NCBI GenBank assembly: GCA_013178275.1
Contig: JABLWZ010000019.1
Span: 114,515-178,514 of the forward strand
DNA from: Bacillota bacterium
GTDB lineage: Bacteria > Bacillota > Ch66 > Ch109
DNA: 64,000 nt
Reading direction: 5' to 3'
Below, one piece after another: positions 12,542 to 20,667 of the stretch (position 1 is the first letter of the stretch; every line of letters begins with the position of its first letter). The notes below the pieces were generated by a model that saw nothing but the letters and a program-made list of their open reading frames with translations, was not told the DNA's origin and searched no databases. A program made the translations under genes and the position numbers.

Positions 12542-12784
12542 TTGAAAACGCAGATTAACCTGCAGGATTTGATTTTAAACCAGATCCGCAAAGAAAACAT
12601 CCCGGTTACTATCTATCTGGTCAACGGGTTTCAGCTCAAGGGGCTGATTAGGGGATTCGACAATTTTACTGTGGTGCTCGAGTTCGAGGGAAAGCAGCAG
12701 ATGGTCTACAAGCACGCCATCTCCACTGTGTCACCTAACCGCAACATCAACCTGATGGCGGATGCCAACGCGGCAGCCAAGTAG
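12542..12784 (+). CDS. hfq: RNA-binding protein Hfq
   Basis: Sm-like hexameric RNA chaperone. The protein contains the Sm1 segment [20 protein letters not shown] and the Sm2 segment [11 protein letters not shown], and is 80 residues from TTG 12542, the usual clostridial length. The frame is open further upstream to a TTG at 12485, but Hfq homology begins at the chosen site and GCGAGG lies just before it. A functional Hfq is relevant to the candidate small RNA at 59915. Confidence 0.95.
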   Translation: MKTQINLQDLILNQIRKENIPVTIYLVNGFQLKGLIRGFDNFTVVLEFEGKQQMVYKHAISTVSPNRNINLMADANAAAK

Positions 12785-12859
12785 CCTGATTTTATATCGA
12801 CATAAACGGAACCGGGCCGGCAGGCCTGGTTTTTGTCGCTTTCTACAGGAGTGCTATAT

Positions 12860-13744
12860 ATGGAAGACAGCATAAAGTACTGCGGCATATGCCCGCGCGG
12901 CTGCAGGGTCGACCGCGGTTCCGGGGCAGCCGGGGTCTGCGGGGGCGGCTCCCTGCCCCGCGTGTCCCGCTACGGGCTGCATCATGGCGAGGAACCCTGC
13001 CTCAGCGGGACCCGGGGCTCGGGCACCGTCTTCTTCTCTGGGTGCAGCCTGCGCTGCGTTTTCTGCCAGAACCACCACATCAGCCAGCAGGTCAGCGGCC
13101 GGGAGTACCAGACCCACGAGCTGGCCGATATTTTCCTGGAGCTGCAGAGCAGCGGCGCGCACAACCTGAACCTGGTGACCGCCACCCATTTCGCGCCTTC
13201 CGTTATCGAGGCGCTGACCATCGCTCGTCAGGTCGGATTTCGCCTGCCGGTGGTTTACAACTCCAGCGGCTACGAAAGCCTGGAAACGCTGAGGTCGCTC
13301 TCCGGCCAGGTAGACGTATACCTCCCGGACCTGAAGTACTATTACCCCGAGTCGTCGCTCAGGTACTCGTCGGCGTCCGACTACTTCGAGCACGCTGCGA
13401 AGGCGGTCCTGGAAATGTACCGGCAGGTGGGCCCCCTGTCCGTCGATAAGAGCGGTATAGCCGTCAGGGGCCTCATCATCCGACACCTGCTGCTGCCGGG
13501 TCACCTAGAGGAGTCGAAGCGGATCATCGACTGGATAGCCGACAATCTTTACCCCGGGGTGTGGGTAAGCCTTATGTCGCAGTACACCCCGGTACACCTG
13601 GCCCGGAAATACCCCGAGATAAACCGGACCGTCACCCTGGACGAGTACGAGCAGCTGCTGGACCACTTCCTCGAACGAGGTTGGGACACCGCCTTCATCC
13701 AGGAACACAGCTCCGCCAGCCGGCGCTATATCCCGACTTTTTAA
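12860..13744 (+). CDS. Radical SAM protein, pyruvate-formate-lyase-activating-enzyme-like
   Basis: The radical SAM cluster motif CSLRCVFC (CxxxCxxC) lies near residues 65-72, and an N-terminal cysteine-rich segment (YCGICPRGCRVDRG..GVCGGG) probably binds a second metal or cluster. Homologues are annotated as putative PFL-activating enzymes of the PflX type, but no glycyl-radical enzyme is nearby, so the target is unknown. ATG 12860 follows CAGGAG with ideal spacing and is preferred over the frame extension to 12833. It may be cotranscribed with hfq, but a separate promoter at 13764 serves the next genes. Confidence 0.85.
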   Translation: MEDSIKYCGICPRGCRVDRGSGAAGVCGGGSLPRVSRYGLHHGEEPCLSGTRGSGTVFFSGCSLRCVFCQNHHISQQVSGREYQTHELADIFLELQSSGAHNLNLVTATHFAPSVIEALTIARQVGFRLPVVYNSSGYESLETLRSLSGQVDVYLPDLKYYYPESSLRYSSASDYFEHAAKAVLEMYRQVGPLSVDKSGIAVRGLIIRHLLLPGHLEESKRIIDWIADNLYPGVWVSLMSQYTPVHLARKYPEINRTVTLDEYEQLLDHFLERGWDTAFIQEHSSASRRYIPTF

Positions 13745-13763
13745 GCCCCAGCCCGCTCCTCGA

Positions 13764-13793
13764 TTGTAAAGGGTTGGAGGTTTATACTATAAT
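13764..13793 (+). promoter_or_regulatory. Sigma-A promoter for the unknown gene at 13824
   Basis: TTGTAA, an 18-base spacer and a perfect TATAAT (13788-13793), 30 bases before the GTG start. Confidence 0.6.
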
Positions 13794-13823
13794 AGGGGTG
13801 CGGAGAAAGGAGCGATTATCATC

Positions 13824-14327
13824 GTGGAACAGCTGGAAGACCTGGAATACTCGAGCCTCTTGATGCAGGCGATCAGGTTCCTGAAAGATCTCGACAGCGA
13901 AGACTCGATAGAAAATGTCAATAATCTGGCGGACAAGGTTTCCAAGGAGACCATCTCCATGGCCGCCCATTACCTGGTCAAGGAGCTGATTCCCATCCCC
14001 ATCGACCGGGTAGGGCAGGACAAGCTTAAAAGAACGGCCCAGGGCTCCGAGGAAAGGGCCTACGAACTCCTGATACTCTATCTCGGCACCAGCCTGCTGG
14101 GGCATCAGGTAACCGGACAGTTCGCGGGGCTGTCGTTTGCCGCCAGCGAGCGTGAACTGTACGCCGCCAGCCTGGTCATAAAAACCTTCTACAACCTGGA
14201 TAACCCGGATGGACCTGACCCGGAAACTGGAAGACTGGTTTACCGGACCCGCAGCTCTCTCTGGGAAAAACTCCTGGTGGCTATCCAGCACCGGGGGATA
14301 ACCCTGGAGCAGAATCCACCCCACTGA
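13824..14327 (+). CDS. Unknown protein, probably helical and cytosolic
   Basis: I do not recognise a family for this 167-residue protein. It is mostly charged, helix-prone sequence without cysteines, signal peptide or membrane segment (MEQLEDLEYSSLLMQAIRFL at the N-terminus, SLWEKLLVAIQHRGITLEQN at the C-terminus). The GTG start at 13824 has AAAGGAG 11 bases upstream. The gene is followed after 22 bases by the second deacetylase-fold gene and then a ferritin-like gene, all downstream of the promoter at 13764, so a three-gene unit is likely. GC content and codon use match its neighbours, which supports a real gene. Confidence 0.75.
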   Translation: MEQLEDLEYSSLLMQAIRFLKDLDSEDSIENVNNLADKVSKETISMAAHYLVKELIPIPIDRVGQDKLKRTAQGSEERAYELLILYLGTSLLGHQVTGQFAGLSFAASERELYAASLVIKTFYNLDNPDGPDPETGRLVYRTRSSLWEKLLVAIQHRGITLEQNPPH

Positions 14328-14349
14328 TCTGTAAAGGGAGGCGGGTCCC

Positions 14350-15177
14350 ATGCCGGTAGCGGTCACCTACCACGAGGATTTTGGGTATTGCGGCTACATC
14401 GTATTGAAGGACCGGGTGATTCCCTCGTTCAACGCGGTACGCCAGCTGCTGCCGCAGGAAGAGGTGAAGGTTTTCACCCCCGAGGTGACGGATGACACCA
14501 GGCGTCTGGTCGAAACGGTACATACCAGGAACCACATCGAGGATGTGAGGTATTCGGGATACCTCGATGTCTCCATGCTTTCCCTCGCCAGCGTGGTCAT
14601 GGCGGCCGAGCTGGTGGCCTCGGGTGAGTTCCATTACGGGTTCGCCTACGTCGGAGCCGCCGGCCATCACGCCAGCCGGGAAGGATTCTGGGGTTTCTGC
14701 TACCTCAACGATGTTGCGGCGGCGATCATCAAGATGAGGGAAAAGGGACTCAAGCGGTTCCTGATCCTGGATGTGGACCCCCACTTCGGCGACGGCACCC
14801 GCAACATCCTGGGCAAGGACCCCGATGTCATCCATATAAACTTCGACACCAACATAAAAAACCGCTTCGATGCCGTGAACAACAACTACGACTACGGGCT
14901 GGGAATAGCCAAGGACCCCGGGTTCCTGGCGGCGGTGGACGAATCCCTTAAACCCGAGTACGAATTCGATATGATGTTCGTGATCTTCGGACACGACTCA
15001 CACACCTATGACTATGGAGGTTTCACCCTGACCTACGACGCCTACCCCGAACTCTCCCGCAAGGTCAAGCGCTACGCCGGGGACCGGCCACTGCTCTGGG
15101 TGCTGAGCGGCGGTTCCGAGGTGGAGGTCGCGGTGCAGGTGATCCCCGATATCCTGCGGGTATTGATCGAGGATTAA
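14350..15177 (+). CDS. Histone-deacetylase-family protein (second paralogue)
   Basis: Short arginase/deacetylase-fold enzyme of 275 residues. It keeps the His-His pair (GAAGHHASREGFWGFCYLND), the metal motif LDVDPHFGDGTRNIL near residue 140, and FGHDSHTYDYGGFTLT. One histidine of the usual HHGDGT motif is Phe (PHFGDGT), which sets it apart from the enzyme at 8249. The expected reaction is zinc-dependent removal of acyl groups from lysine or small amides; the substrate is unknown. The ATG follows AAGGGAGGCGG. It sits between an unknown gene and a ferritin-like gene in the same direction. Confidence 0.85.
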   Translation: MPVAVTYHEDFGYCGYIVLKDRVIPSFNAVRQLLPQEEVKVFTPEVTDDTRRLVETVHTRNHIEDVRYSGYLDVSMLSLASVVMAAELVASGEFHYGFAYVGAAGHHASREGFWGFCYLNDVAAAIIKMREKGLKRFLILDVDPHFGDGTRNILGKDPDVIHINFDTNIKNRFDAVNNNYDYGLGIAKDPGFLAAVDESLKPEYEFDMMFVIFGHDSHTYDYGGFTLTYDAYPELSRKVKRYAGDRPLLWVLSGGSEVEVAVQVIPDILRVLIED

Positions 15178-15222
15178 CGGATACAATAATAACTGATACT
15201 TTGCCAACTGGTGGTGAATCGA

Positions 15223-15699
15223 TTGCATACCGACAACCTGACCCTGGAATCAGTGATAAAACTGGCGGTCCTGATGGAAGAAAGGGGGGCGAAGTTTTAC
15301 TCCACCCTGGAGTCCAAGGCCGGAAACCCGGGGGTAAAGGAAATGATGCACCGACTGGCCGAGGAAGAGAAGCATCACTCCCGTCAGTTTACCCGGCTGC
15401 TGAGTGAAGCCGGGGCCCTGGTCAACCTGGGCATATCCTCCGAAACCCGGGTCTACCTCGACTCGCTGCAGGGCAAGGACTTTTTCCGGGACTTTTCCCT
15501 CACCGGCTCGGTCGAGGTCCCCGACAACCCCAAGGAAGCCATCGCCCTGGGCATCGAGGCCGAAAAGAACTCGATCCTTTTTTACCACGAACTCTACCAG
15601 TCGCTGCCCGCGGGAGAGGCGAGAGACGCTGTCGGCAAGCTGCTGCGGGAGGAGAAGCTGCACCTGGTGGAGCTTAGGGAGTATATCGAGGAGATGTAG
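15223..15699 (+). CDS. Ferritin-like (rubrerythrin-type) diiron protein
   Basis: Four-helix-bundle protein with two repeated di-iron half-sites: MEERGAKFYSTLE plus EEEKHHSRQF, and IEAEKNSILFYHELY plus LREEKLHLVEL, the ExxY and ExxH pattern of the rubrerythrin/ferritin-like superfamily. There is no C-terminal rubredoxin domain, so it is not classical rubrerythrin. Members act in peroxide or iron handling in anaerobes. I place the start at TTG 15223, behind GGTGGTG; an in-frame GTG at 15211 is the alternative. It ends the transcription unit at a strong terminator. Confidence 0.85.
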   Translation: MHTDNLTLESVIKLAVLMEERGAKFYSTLESKAGNPGVKEMMHRLAEEEKHHSRQFTRLLSEAGALVNLGISSETRVYLDSLQGKDFFRDFSLTGSVEVPDNPKEAIALGIEAEKNSILFYHELYQSLPAGEARDAVGKLLREEKLHLVELREYIEEM

Positions 15700-15725
15700 C
15701 CGACGTCTAAAAATACTGCGATCAG

Positions 15726-15750
15726 ACCCCTGTTCACAGGGGTTTTTAAT
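15726..15750 (+). terminator. Rho-independent terminator after the ferritin-like gene
   Basis: ACCCCTG and CAGGGGT pair around TTCA, followed by TTTTAATTTT. Confidence 0.85.
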
Positions 15751-15832
15751 TTTCCTTTAAGACAGGCACCACTGGTGGTCCCACAGCGTAGAATGGATAC
15801 ACCCCGAATACATCAGCAGGTGGTGAAAACCC

Positions 15833-16813
15833 GTGAAAATACGCTGTCGCTACTCATCGGAGCCCGGCAGCACTATCGCACCGAGACACCGCGAACTGCT
15901 CCCGGTCCAATCCGCCCGGCTACTGCTTCCAGAACCCGGTTCTCCCCAGAAAAAACCGCCGGCGGAACCTCCCCATCATACCTTGAAAGATTCGGCATCC
16001 CAGGTCCAGGCCATCAACCGGGAACTGGAATCCCTGATCGGGCTGGCCAAGGTGAAGCAGCTGATCAAGGAGATCGAGGCCTTTATCGTTATCCAGTCCT
16101 GGAGGCAGGAGGAGAGGCTGGCCGCCGACCCCCTGGTGCTGCATATGATTTTTAAGGGAAATCCGGGCTCCGGAAAGACCACCATCGCCCGTCTGATCGC
16201 CCGCCTATTCAAGGAGATGGGGGTGCTGCAGAGGGGTCACCTGGTGGAGGTGGAGAGGGCCGACCTGGTAGGGGAGTATATCGGTCACACCGCGCAGAAG
16301 ACCCGGGAACAGATCCGGCGCGCCCAGGGAGGGGTCCTGTTTATCGACGAGGCCTATTCTCTGATCCGGGGCGGCGAGCGTGACTTCGGCAAGGAGTGCA
16401 TCGATACCCTGGTGCGCAGCATGGAGGAGATGAAAAACGAATTCGTCCTGATCCTGGCCGGCTACAGCAAGGAGATGGACCGCTTCATCAGCAGCAACCC
16501 GGGGCTCCGCTCCCGATTTCCCATCATTATAGACTTCCCCGACTACTCGATAGAGGAACTGATGAAGATCGCCGACCTGATGCTGGACGCCAGACAGTAC
16601 TGCCTGTCCGGGGACGCCCGAAAGGAACTCATAAACTGCCTCTTAAACCAGACCCAGGACGGAAACGATTATCACGGCAACGCCCGCCTGGTCAGAAACC
16701 TGATCGAGAAGGGGATAAGGCGGCAGGCGGTGCGGTTGATGGGGCTTTCCAGCATCAGCCGCGAGGACCTGGTCCTGATCCGGCAGCAGGACATCCGCGG
16801 CGGCATCGATTAA
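15833..16813 (+). CDS. spoVK: Stage V sporulation protein K-like AAA ATPase
   Basis: CbxX/CfqX-type AAA+ ATPase. An N-terminal proline-rich stretch of ~50 residues precedes the AAA domain, with Walker A GNPGSGKTTIARLIA near residue 109, the pore-loop region VGEYIGHTAQKT, Walker B GGVLFIDEAYSL and the arginine-finger segment NPGLRSRFP. In Bacillus subtilis spoVK lies just downstream of hfq and before hflX (ynbA) and ynbB. The same order here (hfq..spoVK..hflX..ynbB..lexA) supports orthology and suggests a sporulating ancestor. The GTG start follows AGGTGGT. An intrinsic terminator follows the stop. Confidence 0.88.
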   Translation: MKIRCRYSSEPGSTIAPRHRELLPVQSARLLLPEPGSPQKKPPAEPPHHTLKDSASQVQAINRELESLIGLAKVKQLIKEIEAFIVIQSWRQEERLAADPLVLHMIFKGNPGSGKTTIARLIARLFKEMGVLQRGHLVEVERADLVGEYIGHTAQKTREQIRRAQGGVLFIDEAYSLIRGGERDFGKECIDTLVRSMEEMKNEFVLILAGYSKEMDRFISSNPGLRSRFPIIIDFPDYSIEELMKIADLMLDARQYCLSGDARKELINCLLNQTQDGNDYHGNARLVRNLIEKGIRRQAVRLMGLSSISREDLVLIRQQDIRGGID

Positions 16814-16824
16814 AACTCATCCAT

Positions 16825-16864
16825 GATAAAGAAAAACTTGGCTGTCGCCAAGTTTTTCTTTATC
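16825..16864. terminator. Perfect 18-bp palindromic terminator after spoVK
   Basis: The arms at 16825-16842 and 16847-16864 pair completely around TGTC. The A-rich left arm and T-rich right arm would work in either direction. Confidence 0.8.
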
Positions 16865-17061
16865 AAAATCACCCTTCCGGGGGATAGACACGGATGGATG
16901 GAATAGGAAAAAATATAATCGATGCTTGTTGTATATTATTTTAAAAAAGGGTTTATGTTGGCATTCACCTAAGTTATGATTTATATTGAAAGTTTATATG
17001 GTAAAATTTTCACCAGCTTTCGACAAGGGCCGGTCAAATATTTAAAAGGGGTGGAATCTTT

Positions 17062-18243
17062 ATGGCTTTCATGGATTTTGTCAAAAAGCAGTTTTTGGAC
17101 ATCATCGAGTGGGAGGACGATTCGCAGGACGTACTCCAGTACAAATTCCCCATGCAGGACAATGAAATTCAGAGCGGCGGCAAGCTGATCGTGAGACCGG
17201 GACAGGCGGCGGTATTCCTAAACGAAGGAAAGATCGCGGACGTTTTCACCGAGCCGGGCACTTACACCTTAAACACCCAGAACCTTCCTATCCTCGGCGA
17301 CCTGAAGGGGTGGGCCTTCGGCTTCAACTCACCATTCAAGGCTGACGTGTACTTCATCAACACCAAGAACTTCCTGGACCAGAAGTGGGGCACCCCGACA
17401 CCCGTGCTGGTTCCGGACCCCAAGTTCGAGCAGATAGAGATCAAGGCTTTTGGGACCTTCAGCTTCCGCATCATCAACCCGGGGCAGTTCCTGGTCAACA
17501 TAACCAGCACCAACCGTGAATACACCGTATCGATGATTCGCGACCAGCTAAGGAGCTTCATAGTCTCCAACTTCCTACCCATCATCGTCCAGCAGAAGGT
17601 CACCGTGGCCGAACTGGCCGCCAACTACAAGATCATCGACAAGGCGGTGGAGGTGGAGGTAGACAAGGAGTTCGGCAGCCTGGGGCTCGACATGACCAGT
17701 TTCCAGATACTCAGCATCACCATGCAGGAAGAGTACCAGGAGATGATGCGCAAGCGCAGCGCGGTAAACATCATGGGCGGGATGCAGAACTACGCCCAGG
17801 TGGAGGTCCTGGACGCGATGAAACAGTCGACCCAGAACCCGGGCATGAACGCCATGAACCAGGCTGGTCTCGGTCTGGGCATGGGGGTCGGCATGGGAGG
17901 GGTATTCGCCCAGAACCTTCAGCAGGCCTTCCAGCCGCCGCCGCCCGCCGGCAACGTTCCTTTTCAGCAGCCATACCAGCAGCAGCCTCAGCAGCCGCAA
18001 CCACCTCAGCAGCAGGCCCCGCCTAGCCCTCAGGTGGTGCCCGGGGCGCAGCCTGATCCCAACATGATGCAGTGCGCCAGCTGCCAGGCATCCATCACCG
18101 CCAACTCCAAGTTCTGCATGCACTGCGGAGCCAAGGTCGAGCCGCCCCAGCCGCCGCCAAAGGTCGTTTTCTGCAACCAGTGCGGCACCAAGATCGAAGG
18201 TGGCGGCAAGTTCTGCAACGAGTGCGGGAATAAAATAGGTTAG
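17062..18243 (+). CDS. SPFH (band 7)-like protein with C-terminal double zinc ribbon
   Basis: The N-terminal ~240 residues match the SPFH/virion-core-like family (YdjI type): LIVRPGQAAVFLNEGKIADV, then a region ending SLGLDMTSFQILSITMQEEY. A low-complexity Pro/Gln linker (residues ~290-345) follows, and two zinc ribbons close the protein (CASCQAS..CMHCG and CNQCG..CNECG). There is no obvious N-terminal membrane helix, so recruitment to the membrane by partners is likely. The next gene, 13 bases downstream, also ends in a zinc ribbon, so the two probably act as one membrane-associated complex. Function is unknown; membrane-stress homeostasis is the usual guess for the family. Confidence 0.85.
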   Translation: MAFMDFVKKQFLDIIEWEDDSQDVLQYKFPMQDNEIQSGGKLIVRPGQAAVFLNEGKIADVFTEPGTYTLNTQNLPILGDLKGWAFGFNSPFKADVYFINTKNFLDQKWGTPTPVLVPDPKFEQIEIKAFGTFSFRIINPGQFLVNITSTNREYTVSMIRDQLRSFIVSNFLPIIVQQKVTVAELAANYKIIDKAVEVEVDKEFGSLGLDMTSFQILSITMQEEYQEMMRKRSAVNIMGGMQNYAQVEVLDAMKQSTQNPGMNAMNQAGLGLGMGVGMGGVFAQNLQQAFQPPPPAGNVPFQQPYQQQPQQPQPPQQQAPPSPQVVPGAQPDPNMMQCASCQASITANSKFCMHCGAKVEPPQPPPKVVFCNQCGTKIEGGGKFCNECGNKIG

Positions 18244-18256
18244 GGGAGGTTGAACC

Positions 18257-19195
18257 ATGAATACAAGGTATAAACTGCTCGCCTGCCTGGTACTGATCTT
18301 ATTTATGTTTAGCTTCGCCATGGTCTACCTGACCCCTGACGCCTTCGGCGACACGGGTAATATGACCTCCCGTAGCAAGAGCAGCTCCAGCAGCAAAAGC
18401 ACTACCAGCAGCAAGAGCAGCACCAGCGGTACCAGCAGCTCCAGCGGCTACCGTGGCAGCAGCGTCGGAGGCATCGGAGGCTTCTTCGGCGCAGTGATCA
18501 TAGTAGTGGTCATAGTCCTCCTGGTGGTCGTCTTCTCGATCTTCAAAGGCCGCAAGGGCGGGGGAGCTGTGGATGATGGGGAGGGTTATGCATTCGACCA
18601 GCAGGCGCAGCAGCCTCAGATATACGCTCCGTTGGACCTCGGTCCTCTCAAGGAGAGAGACCCCAACTTCTCCGAGCAGGCCTTCATTGAGAAGGTGAAC
18701 AACATGTTCATCCAGCTGCAGGAGTCCTGGACCAAAAAGGACTGGAAACCGATCCGGCCCTTCGAGACCGATGCCCTGTTCAACCAACACGCCAAGCAGC
18801 TGCAGAAGTTCATCGACAGCGGTACCACCAACGTGATGGAGGACATCGGGATACTCAGCTCCAAGATCGTAGCCTACGAGCAGGACGGGACATTCGACGT
18901 CCTCAAGGTGATGCTGAAGACACGTTTCCATGACTACGTGATCGACGACGAGACCAAAAACGTGCTTGAAGGCGACCCCGAAGAGGAGATCTTCATGGAC
19001 TACATCTGGCGGATGATCCGGAAGCAGGGGACCCTGACCAAGGTTTCCGAGGGCACCACCGCCAGCCAGTGCCCCAACTGCGGCGCGAACGTCAGCATCA
19101 ACGCCTCTGGGGAATGCGATTACTGCGGCAGCGTGGTGAGCCGGGGAGACCACGACTGGGTGCTGTCTTCGATCGAACTGATCCGGCAGCATTAA
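18257..19195 (+). CDS. TIM44-like membrane protein with zinc ribbon
   Basis: A signal-anchor-like N-terminus (LLACLVLILFMFSFAMVYL) is followed by a Ser/Thr-rich tract at residues ~35-72, a strong transmembrane helix (VIIVVVIVLLVVVFSIF, near residues 77-98), a TIM44-like (NTF2-fold) domain (residues ~130-265: FIEKVNNMFIQLQESWTKKD onward) and a C-terminal zinc ribbon (CPNCGANV..CDYCGS). The domain probably faces the cytoplasm if the first helix is a cleaved signal. It lies 13 bases behind the SPFH gene, so the pair is an operon. Function is unknown beyond a membrane-anchored scaffold or binding role. Confidence 0.82.
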   Translation: MNTRYKLLACLVLILFMFSFAMVYLTPDAFGDTGNMTSRSKSSSSSKSTTSSKSSTSGTSSSSGYRGSSVGGIGGFFGAVIIVVVIVLLVVVFSIFKGRKGGGAVDDGEGYAFDQQAQQPQIYAPLDLGPLKERDPNFSEQAFIEKVNNMFIQLQESWTKKDWKPIRPFETDALFNQHAKQLQKFIDSGTTNVMEDIGILSSKIVAYEQDGTFDVLKVMLKTRFHDYVIDDETKNVLEGDPEEEIFMDYIWRMIRKQGTLTKVSEGTTASQCPNCGANVSINASGECDYCGSVVSRGDHDWVLSSIELIRQH

Positions 19196-19223
19196 AGGCA
19201 GTAAAACATAACGCTTACGACTT

Positions 19224-19268
19224 CCTGGCGGTCAGCTCCTCACAGCGGGGGCTGATCGCCAGGTTTTT
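19224..19268 (+). terminator. Rho-independent terminator after the TIM44-like gene
   Basis: CCTGGCGGTCAGC pairs with GCTGATCGCCAGG (one mismatch), followed by five T. Confidence 0.8.
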
Positions 19269-19300
19269 ACGGTAAAGGCGTTTGTTTGGCAGCCGGCAAA

Positions 19301-19329
19301 TTCATCTTGTGCCGAATCCGTGGTATAAT
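19301..19329 (+). promoter_or_regulatory. Promoter of hflX
   Basis: A perfect TATAAT lies at 19324-19329, with a weak -35 (TTCATC) 17 bases upstream. A transcript starting here would reach the first hflX ATG (19345) after only about 8 bases, which bears on the start choice. Confidence 0.55.
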
Positions 19330-19344
19330 AATCCTTGACTTTTA

Positions 19345-20667
19345 ATGCCAGAAAGGGGTTATCAGGCGATAGACTTATTACCGGAAAACAAGGAGAAGGC
19401 CCTTCTGGTCGGCAGCGACCTGGAGGAGTTGTGCCAGCTCGTCGAGGCGGCTGGCGGTGTTATCGCCGGTCAGGTGAGATTCAAGGGGCAGCACCTGGAC
19501 CGGGTTTTATATGTCGGCAAGGGAAAGGCCCTGGAGATAAAAGGCCTGAAAGAGGAGACCAATGCCAACCTGGTGGTAATCGACGGGGAGCTTACCCCCG
19601 CGCAGGTCCGCAACCTGGAAGAGCTGCTGGAGTGCCGGGTGCTCGACCGTTCCAACATCATATTGGACATCTTCGCCCAGCGCGCCAAGACCCGCGAGGG
19701 CAAGCTGCAGGTGGAACTAGCGCAGTTGAAGTACCTGCTGCCCCGGCTCACCGGTATCGGGACAGCACTTTCCCGCCTCGGCGGCGGCATTGGGACCCGC
19801 GGACCGGGTGAGACCAAGCTGGAGACCGACCGCCGTCACCTCCGCCAGCGCATAGGCGTCCTGGAAAAAGAGCTGAAGTCCGTGCAGCGGCGCAGGCAGC
19901 TTCAGCGATTAGGCCGAAGCGACCTCGGTCTGCCGCTGATCGCCCTGGTAGGGTACACCAACGCCGGCAAGAGCACCCTGATGAACCGGCTTTCTTCAGC
20001 CGGGGTGCTGGAGGAGAACCAGGTGTTTTCTACCCTGGACCCGGTCAGCCGTTTGATAGCTCTCCCGGAAAACCGCTCGGCCCTGCTTTCTGATACGGTC
20101 GGTTTTATCCGCCGCCTTCCGCACCAGTTGATAGCGGCTTTTCGGGCCACCCTGGAAGAGGTGAAGGAGGCCGATCTCCTGCTTCACGTGGTTGACGCCA
20201 GCAGCCCGGACATGGAGGAGCAGCAGCAGGCGGTCATCCAGGTGCTGAAAGAGATCGAGGCGGATCAAATAAGGACCATCACCGTCTTCAACAAGATGGA
20301 CCGTCTGTGGCAGGATAAGCAGGACTGGTTCTGGTTTTCCCAGACCCCTGATTCCGTAACGGTTTCAGCCCTGACCGGGAAGGGCATTGAACAACTGCTG
20401 CAATTAATAAACTTATGCTTATCCAGGCCTGGCAACCGTTTTCTCCTGCTGCTGCCTTTTGCAGAACTATCGGTGCTGGCAAAGATCCGTGAATACGGAC
20501 AGGTCATATCCACGGAGTACCAGGAAGAGGGAGTAATGGTCGACGCCTGGGTAGAGCCGCCAATCATGGGGGCGGTTCACCAGTACATCGTAAAGCGGCT
20601 GCCGGAAAACGGGGGGAGCAATATAAATGTTTATGACTCTAAAGAATTTCCTGAAAAGGGCCTATGA
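19345..20667 (+). CDS. hflX: GTPase HflX
   Basis: Ribosome-associated GTPase that splits stalled or stressed ribosomes. The N-terminal HflX domain (ALLVGSDLEELCQLVEAAGG, then GGIGTRGPGETKLETDRR) precedes a G domain with G1 GYTNAGKST, G3 DTVGFIRRLP and G4 FNKMD. Length of 440 residues is typical. The ATG at 19345 has no ribosome site and lies next to the predicted transcription start. A GAAAGGGG site at 19351-19358 would instead serve the in-frame ATA at 19369, giving a start just before DLLPENKEKALLVG. Both are possible. The 3' end overlaps the next gene by 41 bases. Confidence 0.95.
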   Translation: MPERGYQAIDLLPENKEKALLVGSDLEELCQLVEAAGGVIAGQVRFKGQHLDRVLYVGKGKALEIKGLKEETNANLVVIDGELTPAQVRNLEELLECRVLDRSNIILDIFAQRAKTREGKLQVELAQLKYLLPRLTGIGTALSRLGGGIGTRGPGETKLETDRRHLRQRIGVLEKELKSVQRRRQLQRLGRSDLGLPLIALVGYTNAGKSTLMNRLSSAGVLEENQVFSTLDPVSRLIALPENRSALLSDTVGFIRRLPHQLIAAFRATLEEVKEADLLLHVVDASSPDMEEQQQAVIQVLKEIEADQIRTITVFNKMDRLWQDKQDWFWFSQTPDSVTVSALTGKGIEQLLQLINLCLSRPGNRFLLLLPFAELSVLAKIREYGQVISTEYQEEGVMVDAWVEPPIMGAVHQYIVKRLPENGGSNINVYDSKEFPEKGL

